Shown one piece after another: positions 53,694-63,698 of a stretch of DNA of 64,000 bases (position 1 is its first letter; every line of letters begins with the position of its first letter). The position numbers were made by a program, and so were the translations under genes. The notes below the pieces were generated by a model. That model searched no databases and was not told the DNA's origin. It saw only the letters and a program-made list of their open reading frames with translations. Origin of the DNA: Paenibacillus andongensis (GTDB taxonomy: Bacteria > Bacillota > Bacilli > Paenibacillales > NBRC-103111); contig NZ_CP104467.1 in NCBI RefSeq assembly GCF_025369935.1, positions 4,719,001-4,783,000 on the forward strand, written 5' to 3'.

Positions 53694-55220
53694 TTATGCT
53701 TCTTCGTTTACAAGAACATTTTTGCCTCTCATCTTCAAGATTAACGGGATCGTCAACCATAAGAAGCCAATGATCAAGAAAGCGAGGGAAACAGGTTTTT
53801 GTAGGAAAATCATGAAATCTCCATTCGAAATGGTCAACGCTCTGCGCATGTTATTTTCCAGCATCGGTCCAAGAATAAGACCAAGTACCAGTGGTGCTAA
53901 CGGGTAATCGTTTTTCGATAAGAAGTACCCAACAAGACCGCAGCCCATAATTAGTAGCAAATCAAACGTTGAATATTGAACCGCGTAGACACCGAATACA
54001 GAAAACACAATAATTAATGGAATCAAATATTTCGTTGGTGTCTCAATAACTTTGGCAAACACTTTAACGAGCGGCATATTCAGAATAAGCAGCATCAGGT
54101 TGCCTACAAACATACTGGCTATAACGCCCCATGCAAGCTGCGGGTGATCTTGGAATAACAAAGGACCTGGTTGCACATTGTACATAATGAAAGCACCCAT
54201 CAGAATAGCCGTCGTACCAGATGAAGGGATGCCGAGTGTCAGAAGTGGAATCATTGCGCCGCCTGACGCCGCATTATTCGCAGCTTCCGGAGAAGCCACC
54301 CCTTCAATGGCACCCTTCCCGAATTTCTCGGGATTTTTACTGATTTTCTTTTCTACAATGTAAGCGAAAAAGGAGGCTAGAATCGCACCGGCTCCTGGCA
54401 ATAGCCCGATGAAAAATCCAAGAACTGAACCGCGGGCAATCGGTCCTGCGCTATCTTTCATATCCTGCTTGGTTGGCAGGATTCGATTGATTTTGGCTAA
54501 TTCACCATCGTTTCCTTCACGCTGTAGAATGGTCTTGAATACTTCACCGACAGCGAAAGTACCTACGGCCACGGTAAGGAATTCCAAGCCCTGATAGAGC
54601 TCCGGAATATTAAATGTAAATCGTTCAACGCCGGATACATTATCAATCCCAATCGTTGCGAGCAGCAGACCGAAAGCTGTCATCATTAAAGCTTTGACCA
54701 TGGATTTGCCAGCTAGACCGCTGATTGCGAGTAAGCCGAGAACCATGAGGGAGAAATATTCGGCAGGACCAAACTTGATCGCAACTGCCGATAATGGCCT
54801 AGCTAGAAAGATAAGGCCTATTAGGGAAATAATGCCGGCCGCAAAGGAGCCGATCGCCGAAATCGCAAGTGCTGCCCCGGCTCTGCCTTGTTTGGCCATT
54901 TGATAACCATCTAAGGTCGTTACTACGGAAGAAGATTCTCCCGGTGTATTCAGCAGGATAGAAGTCGTCGAACCTCCGTACATCGCTCCATAATAGACAC
55001 CAGCGAGCAGAATAATGGAACTCGTCGCGGCTTCTTCAGGACCTAATCCTGCGGTCATAGTCGCTGTAATCGGGATTAAGAGAGCTACACCGCTCATAGG
55101 TCCAATCCCGGGTAGGACACCTACCACTGTACCAATTAATACGCCTAGAAAAACAAACACGACATTGTGCCACTGCATTGCAGTACCCAAGCCATGAAGC
55201 ACATAATCAATCGTGCCCAT
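53694..55220 (-). CDS. tctA: tripartite tricarboxylate transporter large permease (TctA)
   Basis: 508-aa large permease with about twelve helices. Signature segments are [38 protein letters not shown] and [16 protein letters not shown], which are highly conserved in TctA. It imports citrate or related carboxylates with TctB and the binding protein TctC, driven by an ion gradient. AAGGAGG precedes the ATG. Last gene of the tctC-tctB-tctA operon. Confidence 0.94.
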   Translation of the reverse strand: MGTIDYVLHGLGTAMQWHNVVFVFLGVLIGTVVGVLPGIGPMSGVALLIPITATMTAGLGPEEAATSSIILLAGVYYGAMYGGSTTSILLNTPGESSSVVTTLDGYQMAKQGRAGAALAISAIGSFAAGIISLIGLIFLARPLSAVAIKFGPAEYFSLMVLGLLAISGLAGKSMVKALMMTAFGLLLATIGIDNVSGVERFTFNIPELYQGLEFLTVAVGTFAVGEVFKTILQREGNDGELAKINRILPTKQDMKDSAGPIARGSVLGFFIGLLPGAGAILASFFAYIVEKKISKNPEKFGKGAIEGVASPEAANNAASGGAMIPLLTLGIPSSGTTAILMGAFIMYNVQPGPLLFQDHPQLAWGVIASMFVGNLMLLILNMPLVKVFAKVIETPTKYLIPLIIVFSVFGVYAVQYSTFDLLLIMGCGLVGYFLSKNDYPLAPLVLGLILGPMLENNMRRALTISNGDFMIFLQKPVSLAFLIIGFLWLTIPLILKMRGKNVLVNEEA

Positions 55221-55275
55221 TTCAATAACCTCCTTAGAGCTTGCTTTTTAGCAAACCCACTGCATAAGCGATATC

Positions 55276-55734
55276 TTAGAAGCCTAACCAACTTGGGAAT
55301 CCAGGAAGAGAACCATCCAACACGTTCACATACAAATAGTAAACACCACAGGAAAAAGCAATTGATATCACCAGTGAAACCCAAACTCTACCTTTTTGCA
55401 TCGTTTGGAACCCAATCATTAAAAAGAGAAATGTGGAGATGACGAATCCGACATCTTCGAGAAATAATGCATAAAGGACTGCTGCAACAAAAATGATGCC
55501 AAATCTTTTGTAATCTAAATCTTCTTTATGTCTTTTCGCTTGCTGCTTGCGGAACGAATCATAAATAAGACGAATGCTCATTAGCGCTAAGAAAGCTCCC
55601 AGCATCATTGGGAATATATTCGCGCCTACGTTACTGCCATATGCACTTGTTGAAATGCTTCTGCTGCCGATCACAAATGTGGTGCCGATAGCAAAAAAAA
55701 CGATGCCTGCATAACGGTCAAACATGGTATTCAT
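55276..55734 (-). CDS. tctB: tripartite tricarboxylate transporter small permease (TctB)
   Basis: 152-aa protein with four helices (about 8-28, 42-60, 78-110, 125-145), the small membrane subunit of the Tct system. A frame from 55797 adds 21 residues, but GGGAGG and GAAGG sites lie between that ATG and the ATG at 55734, where the first helix begins naturally. Confidence 0.88.
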   Translation of the reverse strand: MNTMFDRYAGIVFFAIGTTFVIGSRSISTSAYGSNVGANIFPMMLGAFLALMSIRLIYDSFRKQQAKRHKEDLDYKRFGIIFVAAVLYALFLEDVGFVISTFLFLMIGFQTMQKGRVWVSLVISIAFSCGVYYLYVNVLDGSLPGFPSWLGF

Positions 55735-55809
55735 CTGCCTTCTCAACCTCCCGCCCTTCGTGCATGGGAAGAAGCCGAATTCGCTTCTCCCCAGCATCCC
55801 AAGGCTCTC

Positions 55810-56877
55810 TTATTTCTGCATACCCAAAGCTGTCAACATATCTTTCAATTGCGTTTCTTGCTGACCTAGGAAAGCTTTGAAATCATCCGCTTTTTTATAG
55901 TCTGTTTCCCAGTTGTTTGCAGTCATTTCTTTTTTCCATGTATCGGACTCAACCATTTTCTTGATCGTATCTTCCCAGAATTTCTTCGCACCAGCATCCA
56001 TATTCTTCGGTCCGAAGAAGCCGCGCCAGATCAAGAACTCAGCATCAACACCTTGTTCTTTCATCGTTGGAACATCTTTCATGCTGCCACCAAGCCGCCC
56101 TGGAGCTGCTACCGCGAGCACTCTGATCTTGCCAGCTTTCACATACTGATCCAAGGAAGATGCATCAGTTCCAAGTACATCTGCATTCCCGCCTAGTAAA
56201 GCTGTTACTGCTTCTCCGCCGCCATCATAAGATACGTATTTCACCTTTTTCGGGTCGATACCGTATTTAAAAGCAGGAAGAATGGAAACCAAGTGATCCA
56301 TGGAGCCAGGTGCAGAACCGCCAGCGACCGTCAATTTCGTAGGATCCGCTTTCAAATCATCCAGTAGTGATTTCAAATCTTTATATTTCGAGTTTGCCGC
56401 AACCGCAATTGCGCCATAATCCTTCGTCAATTGAGCAAGTGGCGTTGTATCTGTGTAACCGTATGGCGTGTTGCCTTCTTTTTTCAGATGGTTAATGAGA
56501 ATCGGCGGCGAGCTTACAAACAATTTGTAATTGTCTTTCACATCTTTCGTCGCGTATTCGGCTAAGAAAACTGCTCCGCCTCCGCCCGGTTTATTTTCTA
56601 CCGAAACTGGCTTATCGAGTGCTTTCGTTTCTGACAATACTTTAGCAATCGTACGAGCCGTCATATCCCAACCGCCGCCTGCACCGGATGGCGCGATGAT
56701 ACTCAGCGCTTTTTCTGGATATTTGGATGCCGCTTGTGCTGGTGCTGTTGTTTCTTTGGCCTTGTCACCTGTTGTGTCTGTTGGTTTAGCTGCCCCATTA
56801 CCGCATGCCGCCAAGGAGATTGCTAATAAACTGATCGATGTTACTTTCCAAGATGCTGCCAATACATTTTTTATCAA
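55810..56877 (-). CDS. tctC: tripartite tricarboxylate transporter substrate-binding lipoprotein (TctC)
   Basis: 355-aa extracellular binding protein anchored as a lipoprotein: signal helix and lipobox LAISLAAC (Cys near residue 25), then a Thr/Ala linker. The mature domain begins YPEKALSIIAPSGAGGGWD, the usual Bug/TctC N-terminus. The frame opens at TTG 56892, but that contains the ribosome site GGAGGGG; TTG at 56877, six nt after it, is the likely start. First gene of the operon, divergent from the citA-like kinase that probably controls it. Confidence 0.93.
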   Translation of the reverse strand: MIKNVLAASWKVTSISLLAISLAACGNGAAKPTDTTGDKAKETTAPAQAASKYPEKALSIIAPSGAGGGWDMTARTIAKVLSETKALDKPVSVENKPGGGGAVFLAEYATKDVKDNYKLFVSSPPILINHLKKEGNTPYGYTDTTPLAQLTKDYGAIAVAANSKYKDLKSLLDDLKADPTKLTVAGGSAPGSMDHLVSILPAFKYGIDPKKVKYVSYDGGGEAVTALLGGNADVLGTDASSLDQYVKAGKIRVLAVAAPGRLGGSMKDVPTMKEQGVDAEFLIWRGFFGPKNMDAGAKKFWEDTIKKMVESDTWKKEMTANNWETDYKKADDFKAFLGQQETQLKDMLTALGMQK

Positions 56878-56924
56878 ATGAAACCCCTCCAACTTTTTGG
56901 TTTTGTATGTGTATCCGCTTTCTT

Positions 56925-56937
56925 TGAAGCGCTTTCA
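56925..56937. promoter_or_regulatory. cre-like site between tctC and the kinase gene
   Basis: TGAAGCGCTTTCA is a near-palindrome one base shorter than the CcpA consensus TGAAAGCGCTTTCA. It sits 48 nt upstream of the tctC start. Carbon catabolite control of organic-acid uptake would fit, but the missing base makes it tentative. Confidence 0.35.
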
Positions 56938-57102
56938 GAATATCACCTGAATAGAAAATTGAAAAGTTTAACAAGATTAATTATAATAACGTCGTTTTGG
57001 GCATTTTGTTCATATTGTTCACGGTAGCTTCGACGCGTTTTCCCTCAAAATGAGAGCGCTTTATGATACAATACTAGCAAAAACGGGGGGCTTTAACTCG
57101 GA

Positions 57103-58734
57103 ATGAGGCTGCAAACCAAGCTAATCTTGATTATTTGTTCATTGCTTGTCTTCATCATCCTAAGTCTAGGCGGCATTTTCTATTACTTAATGACTTCCGC
57201 CCTTGAGGATCAGATTGGCACACGCGCCTTGAAGGTAGCCGAAACAGTGGCTAGTATGCCTGAAATCAGACATGCCTTTCAATTAAACGATCCCTCGGCT
57301 GTTATTCAACCCATAGCGGAAACGATACGTGAGAAAATAGATGCGGAATACATCGTTGTTGGGAACCGCGAAGGTATCCGTTATTCGCATCCCCTGCCTG
57401 ACCGAATAGGCAAAGAAATGGTTGGGGGAGATAACGGTCCCGTTCTTGAAGGGCAATCCATTATTTCCAAGGCAATTGGGTCTCTGGGTCCCTCCCTCCG
57501 CGGGAAAGCTCCAGTATTTGGCGACAATGGCCACGTGATTGGTATCGTATCCGTTGGCTTCCTGACAGAGGACATTGCACATATTACCACTGCGTATCAA
57601 ACACGAATTGAGATGATCTCATTGATCGTTCTCGTCGTTGGACTTGTCGGCTCCGTCCTCATCGCTAATAACGTAAGGCGTTCCATTCATGGCTTGGAGC
57701 CCAAGGAAATCGGCGCCTTATATACCGAAAAGAAGGCGATTCTAGAATCCATTCGCGAAGGCATTATTGCTGTTAACCGTGAGGGTGTTATAACGATGGC
57801 AAACCGCTATGCGCTTCAGCTGCTGCAGCTGCCTGTCACGGCAAAAATTACTGGAAGACAAATTGAAGACGTTATACCAAATACGAGATTGTATGAAGTC
57901 GTTCGTTCGGGTAAAGCCGAATTTGACCATGAAATGCTCATTGGCGACCATGAGGTTATTGTGAATCGGGTACCGATAATTGAGCGAAAACTAGGCGTGA
58001 CGGGTGCAGTTTCGAGCTTTCGCAGCAAATCAGAGCTGTATCGATTGGCCGAAGAACTGTCTCAAGTCAAACGCTTTGCAGAAGCGCTTCGCGCACAAAC
58101 GCATGAATTTTCGAACAAGCTGTACGTCATCTCCGGGCTAATCCAGCTCGAATCGTATCAAGAAGCGGTCGAACTTATCTCTCGGGAGGCCGATGTGCAT
58201 CAGAATTGGGTACAATTCATTATGCGAGAAATCCCCGATCCCATGATTGGCGGGCTGCTTATTGGCAAATTTAATCATGCACAGGAATTAAAAATAACGT
58301 TCGAAATTGATCACGAAAGCTCATTCAGCGATATCCCGGCTAAGATTGATCGAAATATGCTTGTTACCATCATTGGTAACCTTGTTGACAATGCTATGGA
58401 AGCGGTACTTGCTGGTGGCGATCATACGGAGCCTTATGTGAAGTTGTTTCTAACCGACCTTGGAGAGGATCTTATCATTGAATGCGAGGATCGAGGCGTA
58501 GGCATTCCTGAGGAAACGAGTATGGCTGTTTTTGAAAAAGGTTTTTCGACCAAAGAGGGGGAACACCGCGGCATTGGTCTCACTTTGGTCCAGCATGCTG
58601 TCGGAAAGTTGAGTGGGTACATTACCTTTCATAAAAACCCCGCTGGCGGCACCATTTTCACCGTTGCGATTCCCAAGATCCCTGATCTCAAAGAAAGGAG
58701 TCTGCCCCATGGAACACCAGAATCAAACCGTTGA
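57103..58734 (+). CDS. CitA/DcuS-type sensor histidine kinase
   Basis: 543-aa kinase: helix 1 (about 6-28), an extracellular PAS-type carboxylate sensor (30-170, with SHPLPDRIGKEMVGGD), helix 2 (about 172-194), a cytoplasmic PAS, the phosphorylated His in RAQTHEFSNKLYVISG, and an ATPase domain (DNAMEAV, GVGIPEE, GIGLTLVQHAVGKL). This layout is that of CitA, DcuS and MalK, which sense citrate or C4-dicarboxylates. It is divergent from tctCBA, so control of that uptake system is likely. It overlaps its regulator gene by 26 nt. Confidence 0.92.
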   Translation: MRLQTKLILIICSLLVFIILSLGGIFYYLMTSALEDQIGTRALKVAETVASMPEIRHAFQLNDPSAVIQPIAETIREKIDAEYIVVGNREGIRYSHPLPDRIGKEMVGGDNGPVLEGQSIISKAIGSLGPSLRGKAPVFGDNGHVIGIVSVGFLTEDIAHITTAYQTRIEMISLIVLVVGLVGSVLIANNVRRSIHGLEPKEIGALYTEKKAILESIREGIIAVNREGVITMANRYALQLLQLPVTAKITGRQIEDVIPNTRLYEVVRSGKAEFDHEMLIGDHEVIVNRVPIIERKLGVTGAVSSFRSKSELYRLAEELSQVKRFAEALRAQTHEFSNKLYVISGLIQLESYQEAVELISREADVHQNWVQFIMREIPDPMIGGLLIGKFNHAQELKITFEIDHESSFSDIPAKIDRNMLVTIIGNLVDNAMEAVLAGGDHTEPYVKLFLTDLGEDLIIECEDRGVGIPEETSMAVFEKGFSTKEGEHRGIGLTLVQHAVGKLSGYITFHKNPAGGTIFTVAIPKIPDLKERSLPHGTPESNR

Positions 58735-59422
58735 AGTATTGATTGTAGAAGACGATGTGAAAATTGCCGAGATTAACAGACGATTCATAGAAAAAGTGGA
58801 AGGATTCCACGTTGTTGGTATCGCCACGGATGTGGGTCAAGCCAAGGAACAGTTGGAAATCCTGACTCCGCATCTCGTCCTGCTCGATGTCTACTTACCG
58901 GGTGCCAACGGCTTAGAGATGCTTTCCTTTATTCGGCAGCATTACCGGGAAACAGACGTCATTATGATCACAGCTGCCAAAGAAATAGACGCCATTCGTG
59001 ACGCTATACGGAGCGGTGCGTTTGATTATATCATTAAGCCGCTCGTCTTTAATCGGCTTCAAGAAACGCTATTGCGCTATCTGAATTTCCATCGTGAACT
59101 GAGCCGGATGAACGAAAGCGGCATGATCAATCAGAGCGATGTTGATCGCCTTATGTCTGGAACCTCCAAGAAGGAAACCAACTTAGACACCTCTTTCCTG
59201 CCCAAAGGAATTGATAAGCTCACGTTAGTAAAAATCGTGCAAGCGATTTCGAGCGCATCTGGCGGCTTGACCGCTGATCAAATCGCCAAAGAAATTGGTG
59301 TCAGCCGCTCCACCGGCCGCCGTTATCTCGAGCACTTAGTCAGCTCAGGCGATTTATACGCCGACTTGTCTTATGGTGTGGTCGGTCGGCCAGAGCGGGT
59401 GTACCGGAGGAAAAATGCTTGA
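58709..59422 (+). CDS. CitB/DcuR-type response regulator
   Basis: 237-aa regulator. The receiver domain has the phospho-acceptor Asp in LVLLDVYLPGANGLEML and the conserved Lys in YIIKPL. The C-terminal domain carries the winged helix motif TADQIAKEIGVSRSTGRRYLEHL. The ATG at 58709 follows AAAGGAG; the frame upstream overlaps the kinase. Together with the kinase it likely activates tctCBA in the presence of citrate or a dicarboxylate. Confidence 0.92.
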   Translation: MEHQNQTVEVLIVEDDVKIAEINRRFIEKVEGFHVVGIATDVGQAKEQLEILTPHLVLLDVYLPGANGLEMLSFIRQHYRETDVIMITAAKEIDAIRDAIRSGAFDYIIKPLVFNRLQETLLRYLNFHRELSRMNESGMINQSDVDRLMSGTSKKETNLDTSFLPKGIDKLTLVKIVQAISSASGGLTADQIAKEIGVSRSTGRRYLEHLVSSGDLYADLSYGVVGRPERVYRRKNA

Positions 59423-59493
59423 TTACAGGTGTTGAGCCTCGTAGACCGTGGCTGCATCGCTGAATCTAGCGTAACTAGGAACGGAATGTTTTT

Positions 59494-59626
59494 TTCGGTC
59501 TTCTCAGCTGGATTTAGCTGCTTTTTCACCTTTGAGAAGTATTTTTTGGTCCTCTAAGCTCAATTTCCCGTCCAATACAACCCCACCTTGGATCTGAGAC
59601 GTCCCTTTCGGTCTTCTCAGCTGGAT
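59494..59626. repeat. short interspersed repeat pair
   Basis: TTCGGTCTTCTCAGCTGGAT occurs exactly at 59494-59513 and 59607-59626, 113 bp apart. A degenerate relative (TTGGTCCTCTAAGCTCAAT) lies between at about 59546-59564. The 234-bp gap between the convergent regulator and rhamnosidase genes holds nothing else. Confidence 0.75.
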
Positions 59627-59656
59627 CGCCGGCCACAACAGCCGGCGTCTATAACG

Positions 59657-62644
59657 TCACACCTCGTGACGCTCCACGATGCCGTCCATGCCGTCCGGGA
59701 TGCGGATCTCCACATCCACGCTGCGCGGCGCCCAAACCTGCAGCCGCATCACGCGTCCGTCCTCCTCGAGTCGCCAAGCGACATCGATGCGTCCCTCCTG
59801 CGGCAGCGGAACAGTGCCCCTCGCCCACTGCAAATCCGCCGGCTGCGGGGCAACAACGACCTTCCGCCAGCCTTTGTCGGCGGGCGTAACTCCAAGCACA
59901 TGTGCGCCAAGGAAATAGCCCGGCGCTGCCGACCACGCATGACAATGACTGCGCGTCAGCATGTCAGGGTTCGCTCTATTCTCCGTGAAATTCGGATACA
60001 TTTCCCAGCAGGTCGTGGCGTCATAGTCAATCATTTGACCAAAATGCTGCCGCATATCTTTGATCATCCGATCTATACCGATGCTGCCCATTTTTGCGAG
60101 TGCCTCATAATAAAAGAAGGACATAAACGGACTGCCGATTTGAACAAAATCCGTCGGTGGAGCGAACAAATAGGTTTTCATCTGCTCAGCACGCTCTCCC
60201 TCAGCGACACCGCACAAGTACGCAATAACCTGCGTCTGCATACTAAAAACAGTCGAAGCCTGGCCATTCACATGGATACAATCCAAGTATGCCTCACGCT
60301 CCTCGCTCCATAAATGTTTGTTAATGGCTTGGCTCAGCCGAAGCGCTTTCCCTTCATACTCAGCTGCTTCACGCTCATCGCCTACGGCTTTGGCCAACTC
60401 TGCTGCGCTGCGCAGGGTTTTGACCAAAATCATATTCTGGTGGGTGACGACCCCATTGTTCGGCTGATCAATCGGTGCCCAGTCCAGCAGATTCCAGCCT
60501 TTTATGAACAACAATCCGCGATCATCAAGCTTTTGTTCATAATGCTCAAGGGTATAACGAATATGCGGCCATAAGTCTTTCGCAAACACCTCGTCTCCTG
60601 TATGCTCGTAATATTCACAGCTAGCCAGAGCCCAGAAAAACGTCCAGTTCGGAATAACACTGCTCCAACCACTAGGAACTTGATCCACATATAAAGGTGT
60701 TTGGGTTCTGGAACCAGGCACCAGCCGCAAACAACGCTCAACAATGTCCGTGGCTCCGAACACGTAATAATTAACTAAAGCCTCGTTCCGGCTGTCCCCC
60801 ACCCAGAAAACCTGCTCATAAGCGGGACAATCAACGAACGTATCCTCCATACAAAGGCGGGTTGTATGCTTACTAATCTGCCATATATCGTTCAAAAGCG
60901 CATCAGAGCTCTGAAACTTGCCTATCTCTGCTATTGGATAATTACTTTGAAGCAGCTGAACGCCGTACATTTTGACTGCTCTAGCAGCATTCCTTACCGT
61001 AACCATCAAATAGCGGAATCCTCTCCGCACATAAGAGGTATACGATTGACGTCCTTCTGAGCACGTGTAACGCAGCGTATTATCTAAATCGAACGTATCT
61101 TGACGCCACCCGTCGCGCATGTATTCGTAGCCATAGAAATCTAGGATGGTTCCTTCAGCGGCATCAACTTCAAACTGTATAAAGCCAGATAATTCACGGC
61201 CAAAATCAAAAATGATTTCCGTATCCGCACCCTCATATCTCGGCAATATGGCAGGATTCACACTAGGGATAACTGCCTGCTGCAAAGGGTAAGGCACAGC
61301 TTGCGTCAGGACTTCCTTTTTCCAGACACTAAGCGCAAAGATAGAGCCCCTGCTCACTAATTCCAGTGGGAAGGGTCGAATCCAATTCATATAACGGCTC
61401 AAATCCATTGCACTAGCAATGCTGCGGATCTCCACATACGTGTTAAAAGCGGGAATGGCATCCGCAGCTAATTCATCCTTCAGTTCATCATTCAGTCCAT
61501 CCCCCACTGAAAAAGCGCCATATATATCGTATGGATGCAAAGAGTCACTGCTTTCCTGGTGATCTATGTATTCAAAAGATGTAAACGGACCAATTGAAAT
61601 AAATGGTGCATGTTCGCCGCCTGCCTCTCCTAACGGAGAGACGACCTCAAAATAAGCATCGCAATCCATGCCCAACTGCAGCGTTCGGCCATGATCAACG
61701 CCGGTCGTTTCCAACAAGATGAAATTGTCGCCTGCATTCAGCTCTATCTCAGCATACCTTTCCGGCAAAACACCCGTATAACGCTCCGCATCCAGCCATT
61801 CTCCATTCACACTACAACCCTTCACAGTGCTCGGTTGAACGATTCCTATCACAGCTTTTACTGCCTTCTCGGTTCTCACAACCGTTGCTATATACCCAGC
61901 AAATCCCACTGGATTCGCATGATTCACACTCTCTGGCACCATTTGATTGCGGACATCAATCGATGCCGTCCATGCTGCAGGCTTTACCCGATTAAGGGAT
62001 TCGATACGAACCGGCCATACGACTTCTTCTGTAAGGAATGGAATATCTCTCGGTACAAGCTTGCTCCAAGGCTCAATACCAACAGCCCCAACAATAGCGA
62101 CTTGATCCCATGCAGAATCATCGTAGTCTGGCAAATACCAATCCGATCTCCAAGCGCTCGCATCCATCCGCTCAGCAAAGCCTTGCTGACATGACATACG
62201 CCCGGAGCGGCTATCATATCCATGATGCAGCGAGGTTTTCCAGTTTTCATCCGTCACTAACTCTACGACAGAATTACCTTCATGCTCACTTTCCACCTGC
62301 ACTAATAAACCGCCGCGTCCGCGCAAATAGTAGAAATTGGACACACCAAAATGCAGCACCATGACCCCAATCACATTAGGCCGTCCTTTGTGCAGCAAAT
62401 GTCCAATTTCATATGTATCATAGGACTGCTCAAATGGCCATGAACGAACAGGGCCTCTTCCCACTTTGGTTCCATTTACAAATAAAGCGTATCGTGAATC
62501 AGCAGTTATAGATAACTTTGCTGCTCCCCAGCCTTTAGCGCCCACATCAAATGTCTTTCTGAAACAACGCCACTCATTTCGCGGACTTGCTTCACCATTC
62601 CCCCAAACCCATTGAGCTTGCCAGTCAATTTCTAATTGTCTCAT
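59657..62644 (-). CDS. alpha-L-rhamnosidase, GH78
   Basis: About 995-aa enzyme with two N-terminal beta-sandwich domains (to about residue 510), an (alpha/alpha)6-barrel catalytic domain, and a C-terminal beta domain. The catalytic acidic cluster is in FVDCPAYEQVFWVGDSRNEA (about 645-664). It releases rhamnose from pectin-type or flavonoid glycosides. There is no signal peptide, so it is intracellular. A GTG at 62662 overlaps the ribosome site GGTGGAGG; the ATG at 62644, eight nt later, is preferred. It is divergent from an AraC regulator. The last 250 bp are clearly GC-richer than the rest. Confidence 0.92.
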   Translation of the reverse strand: MRQLEIDWQAQWVWGNGEASPRNEWRCFRKTFDVGAKGWGAAKLSITADSRYALFVNGTKVGRGPVRSWPFEQSYDTYEIGHLLHKGRPNVIGVMVLHFGVSNFYYLRGRGGLLVQVESEHEGNSVVELVTDENWKTSLHHGYDSRSGRMSCQQGFAERMDASAWRSDWYLPDYDDSAWDQVAIVGAVGIEPWSKLVPRDIPFLTEEVVWPVRIESLNRVKPAAWTASIDVRNQMVPESVNHANPVGFAGYIATVVRTEKAVKAVIGIVQPSTVKGCSVNGEWLDAERYTGVLPERYAEIELNAGDNFILLETTGVDHGRTLQLGMDCDAYFEVVSPLGEAGGEHAPFISIGPFTSFEYIDHQESSDSLHPYDIYGAFSVGDGLNDELKDELAADAIPAFNTYVEIRSIASAMDLSRYMNWIRPFPLELVSRGSIFALSVWKKEVLTQAVPYPLQQAVIPSVNPAILPRYEGADTEIIFDFGRELSGFIQFEVDAAEGTILDFYGYEYMRDGWRQDTFDLDNTLRYTCSEGRQSYTSYVRRGFRYLMVTVRNAARAVKMYGVQLLQSNYPIAEIGKFQSSDALLNDIWQISKHTTRLCMEDTFVDCPAYEQVFWVGDSRNEALVNYYVFGATDIVERCLRLVPGSRTQTPLYVDQVPSGWSSVIPNWTFFWALASCEYYEHTGDEVFAKDLWPHIRYTLEHYEQKLDDRGLLFIKGWNLLDWAPIDQPNNGVVTHQNMILVKTLRSAAELAKAVGDEREAAEYEGKALRLSQAINKHLWSEEREAYLDCIHVNGQASTVFSMQTQVIAYLCGVAEGERAEQMKTYLFAPPTDFVQIGSPFMSFFYYEALAKMGSIGIDRMIKDMRQHFGQMIDYDATTCWEMYPNFTENRANPDMLTRSHCHAWSAAPGYFLGAHVLGVTPADKGWRKVVVAPQPADLQWARGTVPLPQEGRIDVAWRLEEDGRVMRLQVWAPRSVDVEIRIPDGMDGIVERHEV

Positions 62645-62774
62645 GTCGGTTGCCTCCACCAAAAATAATGATTGTTACTTCCATGCCTTTATTTTATGAT
62701 GAGAGCGCACTCATTTTTAGGGTTAATTCCGACATTCATTAGGGTCTTAATTGACATCATAGGAGTAGAACGAA

Positions 62775-63653
62775 ATGACCATTAAGCGTAGCATTATCGA
62801 AACGCCCGGCGATCAATTCTTCCTTCCGGAGCTTCCACTTTACGTCAACCGAGTTCACGAATCATTTGAAATGCTGCAGCATACGCACGATTTCATTGAA
62901 ATTAGCTATGTAGCTGAGGGCAATGGTGCACATTACATCGACAATACCTCATTACCCGTATCCAAAGGAGATCTCTTTTTCATTCCGGTTGGCGTCTCCC
63001 ATGTGTTCCGCCCATCATCTGTGGCTCAGAAAAATAACCTTGTGGTTTACAATTGCATTTTCACCCAGGAATGGTTGAACCAATTATTTCACTTGCAATT
63101 GAGTGGCAATAAAGATGACTTCTACGTCCTATTCATGCAGGCAACCAAACACGCAGCTTGGCTTTCTTTTAAAGAACGCAATGGGGAATTCCAGCCTCTT
63201 TTTGAACGATTGCATTTCGAATATAACGCCCATCGGAGCGGTTTTATGACGATTTTACAAACATGTGTGGCACAGCTTCTTGTATACATGTATCGTTCCA
63301 AACTGGATTTCACACCCGAAGCGTCCAAAGCTAATCTTCAGGACTTAGATAGTCTACTCGCCCATATTCGCGGGCATTGCAGCAGCCCAATCTCGCTCAC
63401 GGAAGCTGCCTCCAGACTGTCGATCAGCGAGCGTCAGCTTCATCGCCAGCTTAAAAAGCATACGGGGATGTCCTTCATGGAGTACGTGCAGCACGCGCGA
63501 ATTGAAGCCTGTTGTCAGCAATTAAGAACGAACGATCATAAGATTAGCGATGTTGCTGCAAATGTCGGCTATCAGGATATGAAATTTTTTAACCATCTGT
63601 TTAAAAAAATGACCGGCGTCACGCCTAGCCAGTACCGACAGCAGCATAGATAA
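62775..63653 (+). CDS. AraC-family transcriptional regulator
   Basis: 292-aa regulator with an N-terminal cupin (about 20-150; HTHDFIEISYVAEG and GDLFFIPVGVSHVFRP) and a C-terminal double helix-turn-helix ending VGYQDMKFFNHLFKKMTG and TPSQYRQ. AGGAG lies 9 nt before the ATG. It is divergent from the rhamnosidase gene, 130 bp away, and is its likely activator; rhamnose-type regulators have this cupin layout. Confidence 0.9.
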   Translation: MTIKRSIIETPGDQFFLPELPLYVNRVHESFEMLQHTHDFIEISYVAEGNGAHYIDNTSLPVSKGDLFFIPVGVSHVFRPSSVAQKNNLVVYNCIFTQEWLNQLFHLQLSGNKDDFYVLFMQATKHAAWLSFKERNGEFQPLFERLHFEYNAHRSGFMTILQTCVAQLLVYMYRSKLDFTPEASKANLQDLDSLLAHIRGHCSSPISLTEAASRLSISERQLHRQLKKHTGMSFMEYVQHARIEACCQQLRTNDHKISDVAANVGYQDMKFFNHLFKKMTGVTPSQYRQQHR

Positions 63654-63656
63654 ACA

Positions 63657-63695
63657 AAAAATGCCCCTCCATCACGAAGATGTGAGAGGCATTTT
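63657..63695. terminator. bidirectional terminator
   Basis: AAAATGCC-x-CTC (63657-63669) pairs with GAG-x-GGCATTTT (63684-63694) with an inner ATC/GAT stem. It separates the convergent AraC and esterase genes. Confidence 0.85.
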
Positions 63696-63698
63696 ATT

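Noticed and set aside
59588..60313. 241-aa plus-strand frame opposite the rhamnosidase gene
   Set aside because: Lies in the GC-rich 3' end of the GH78 gene, has no ribosome site and has His/Arg-rich low-complexity composition.
61691..62194. 167-aa plus-strand frame inside the rhamnosidase gene
   Set aside because: Antisense to a confidently identified GH78 domain; no recognisable protein.
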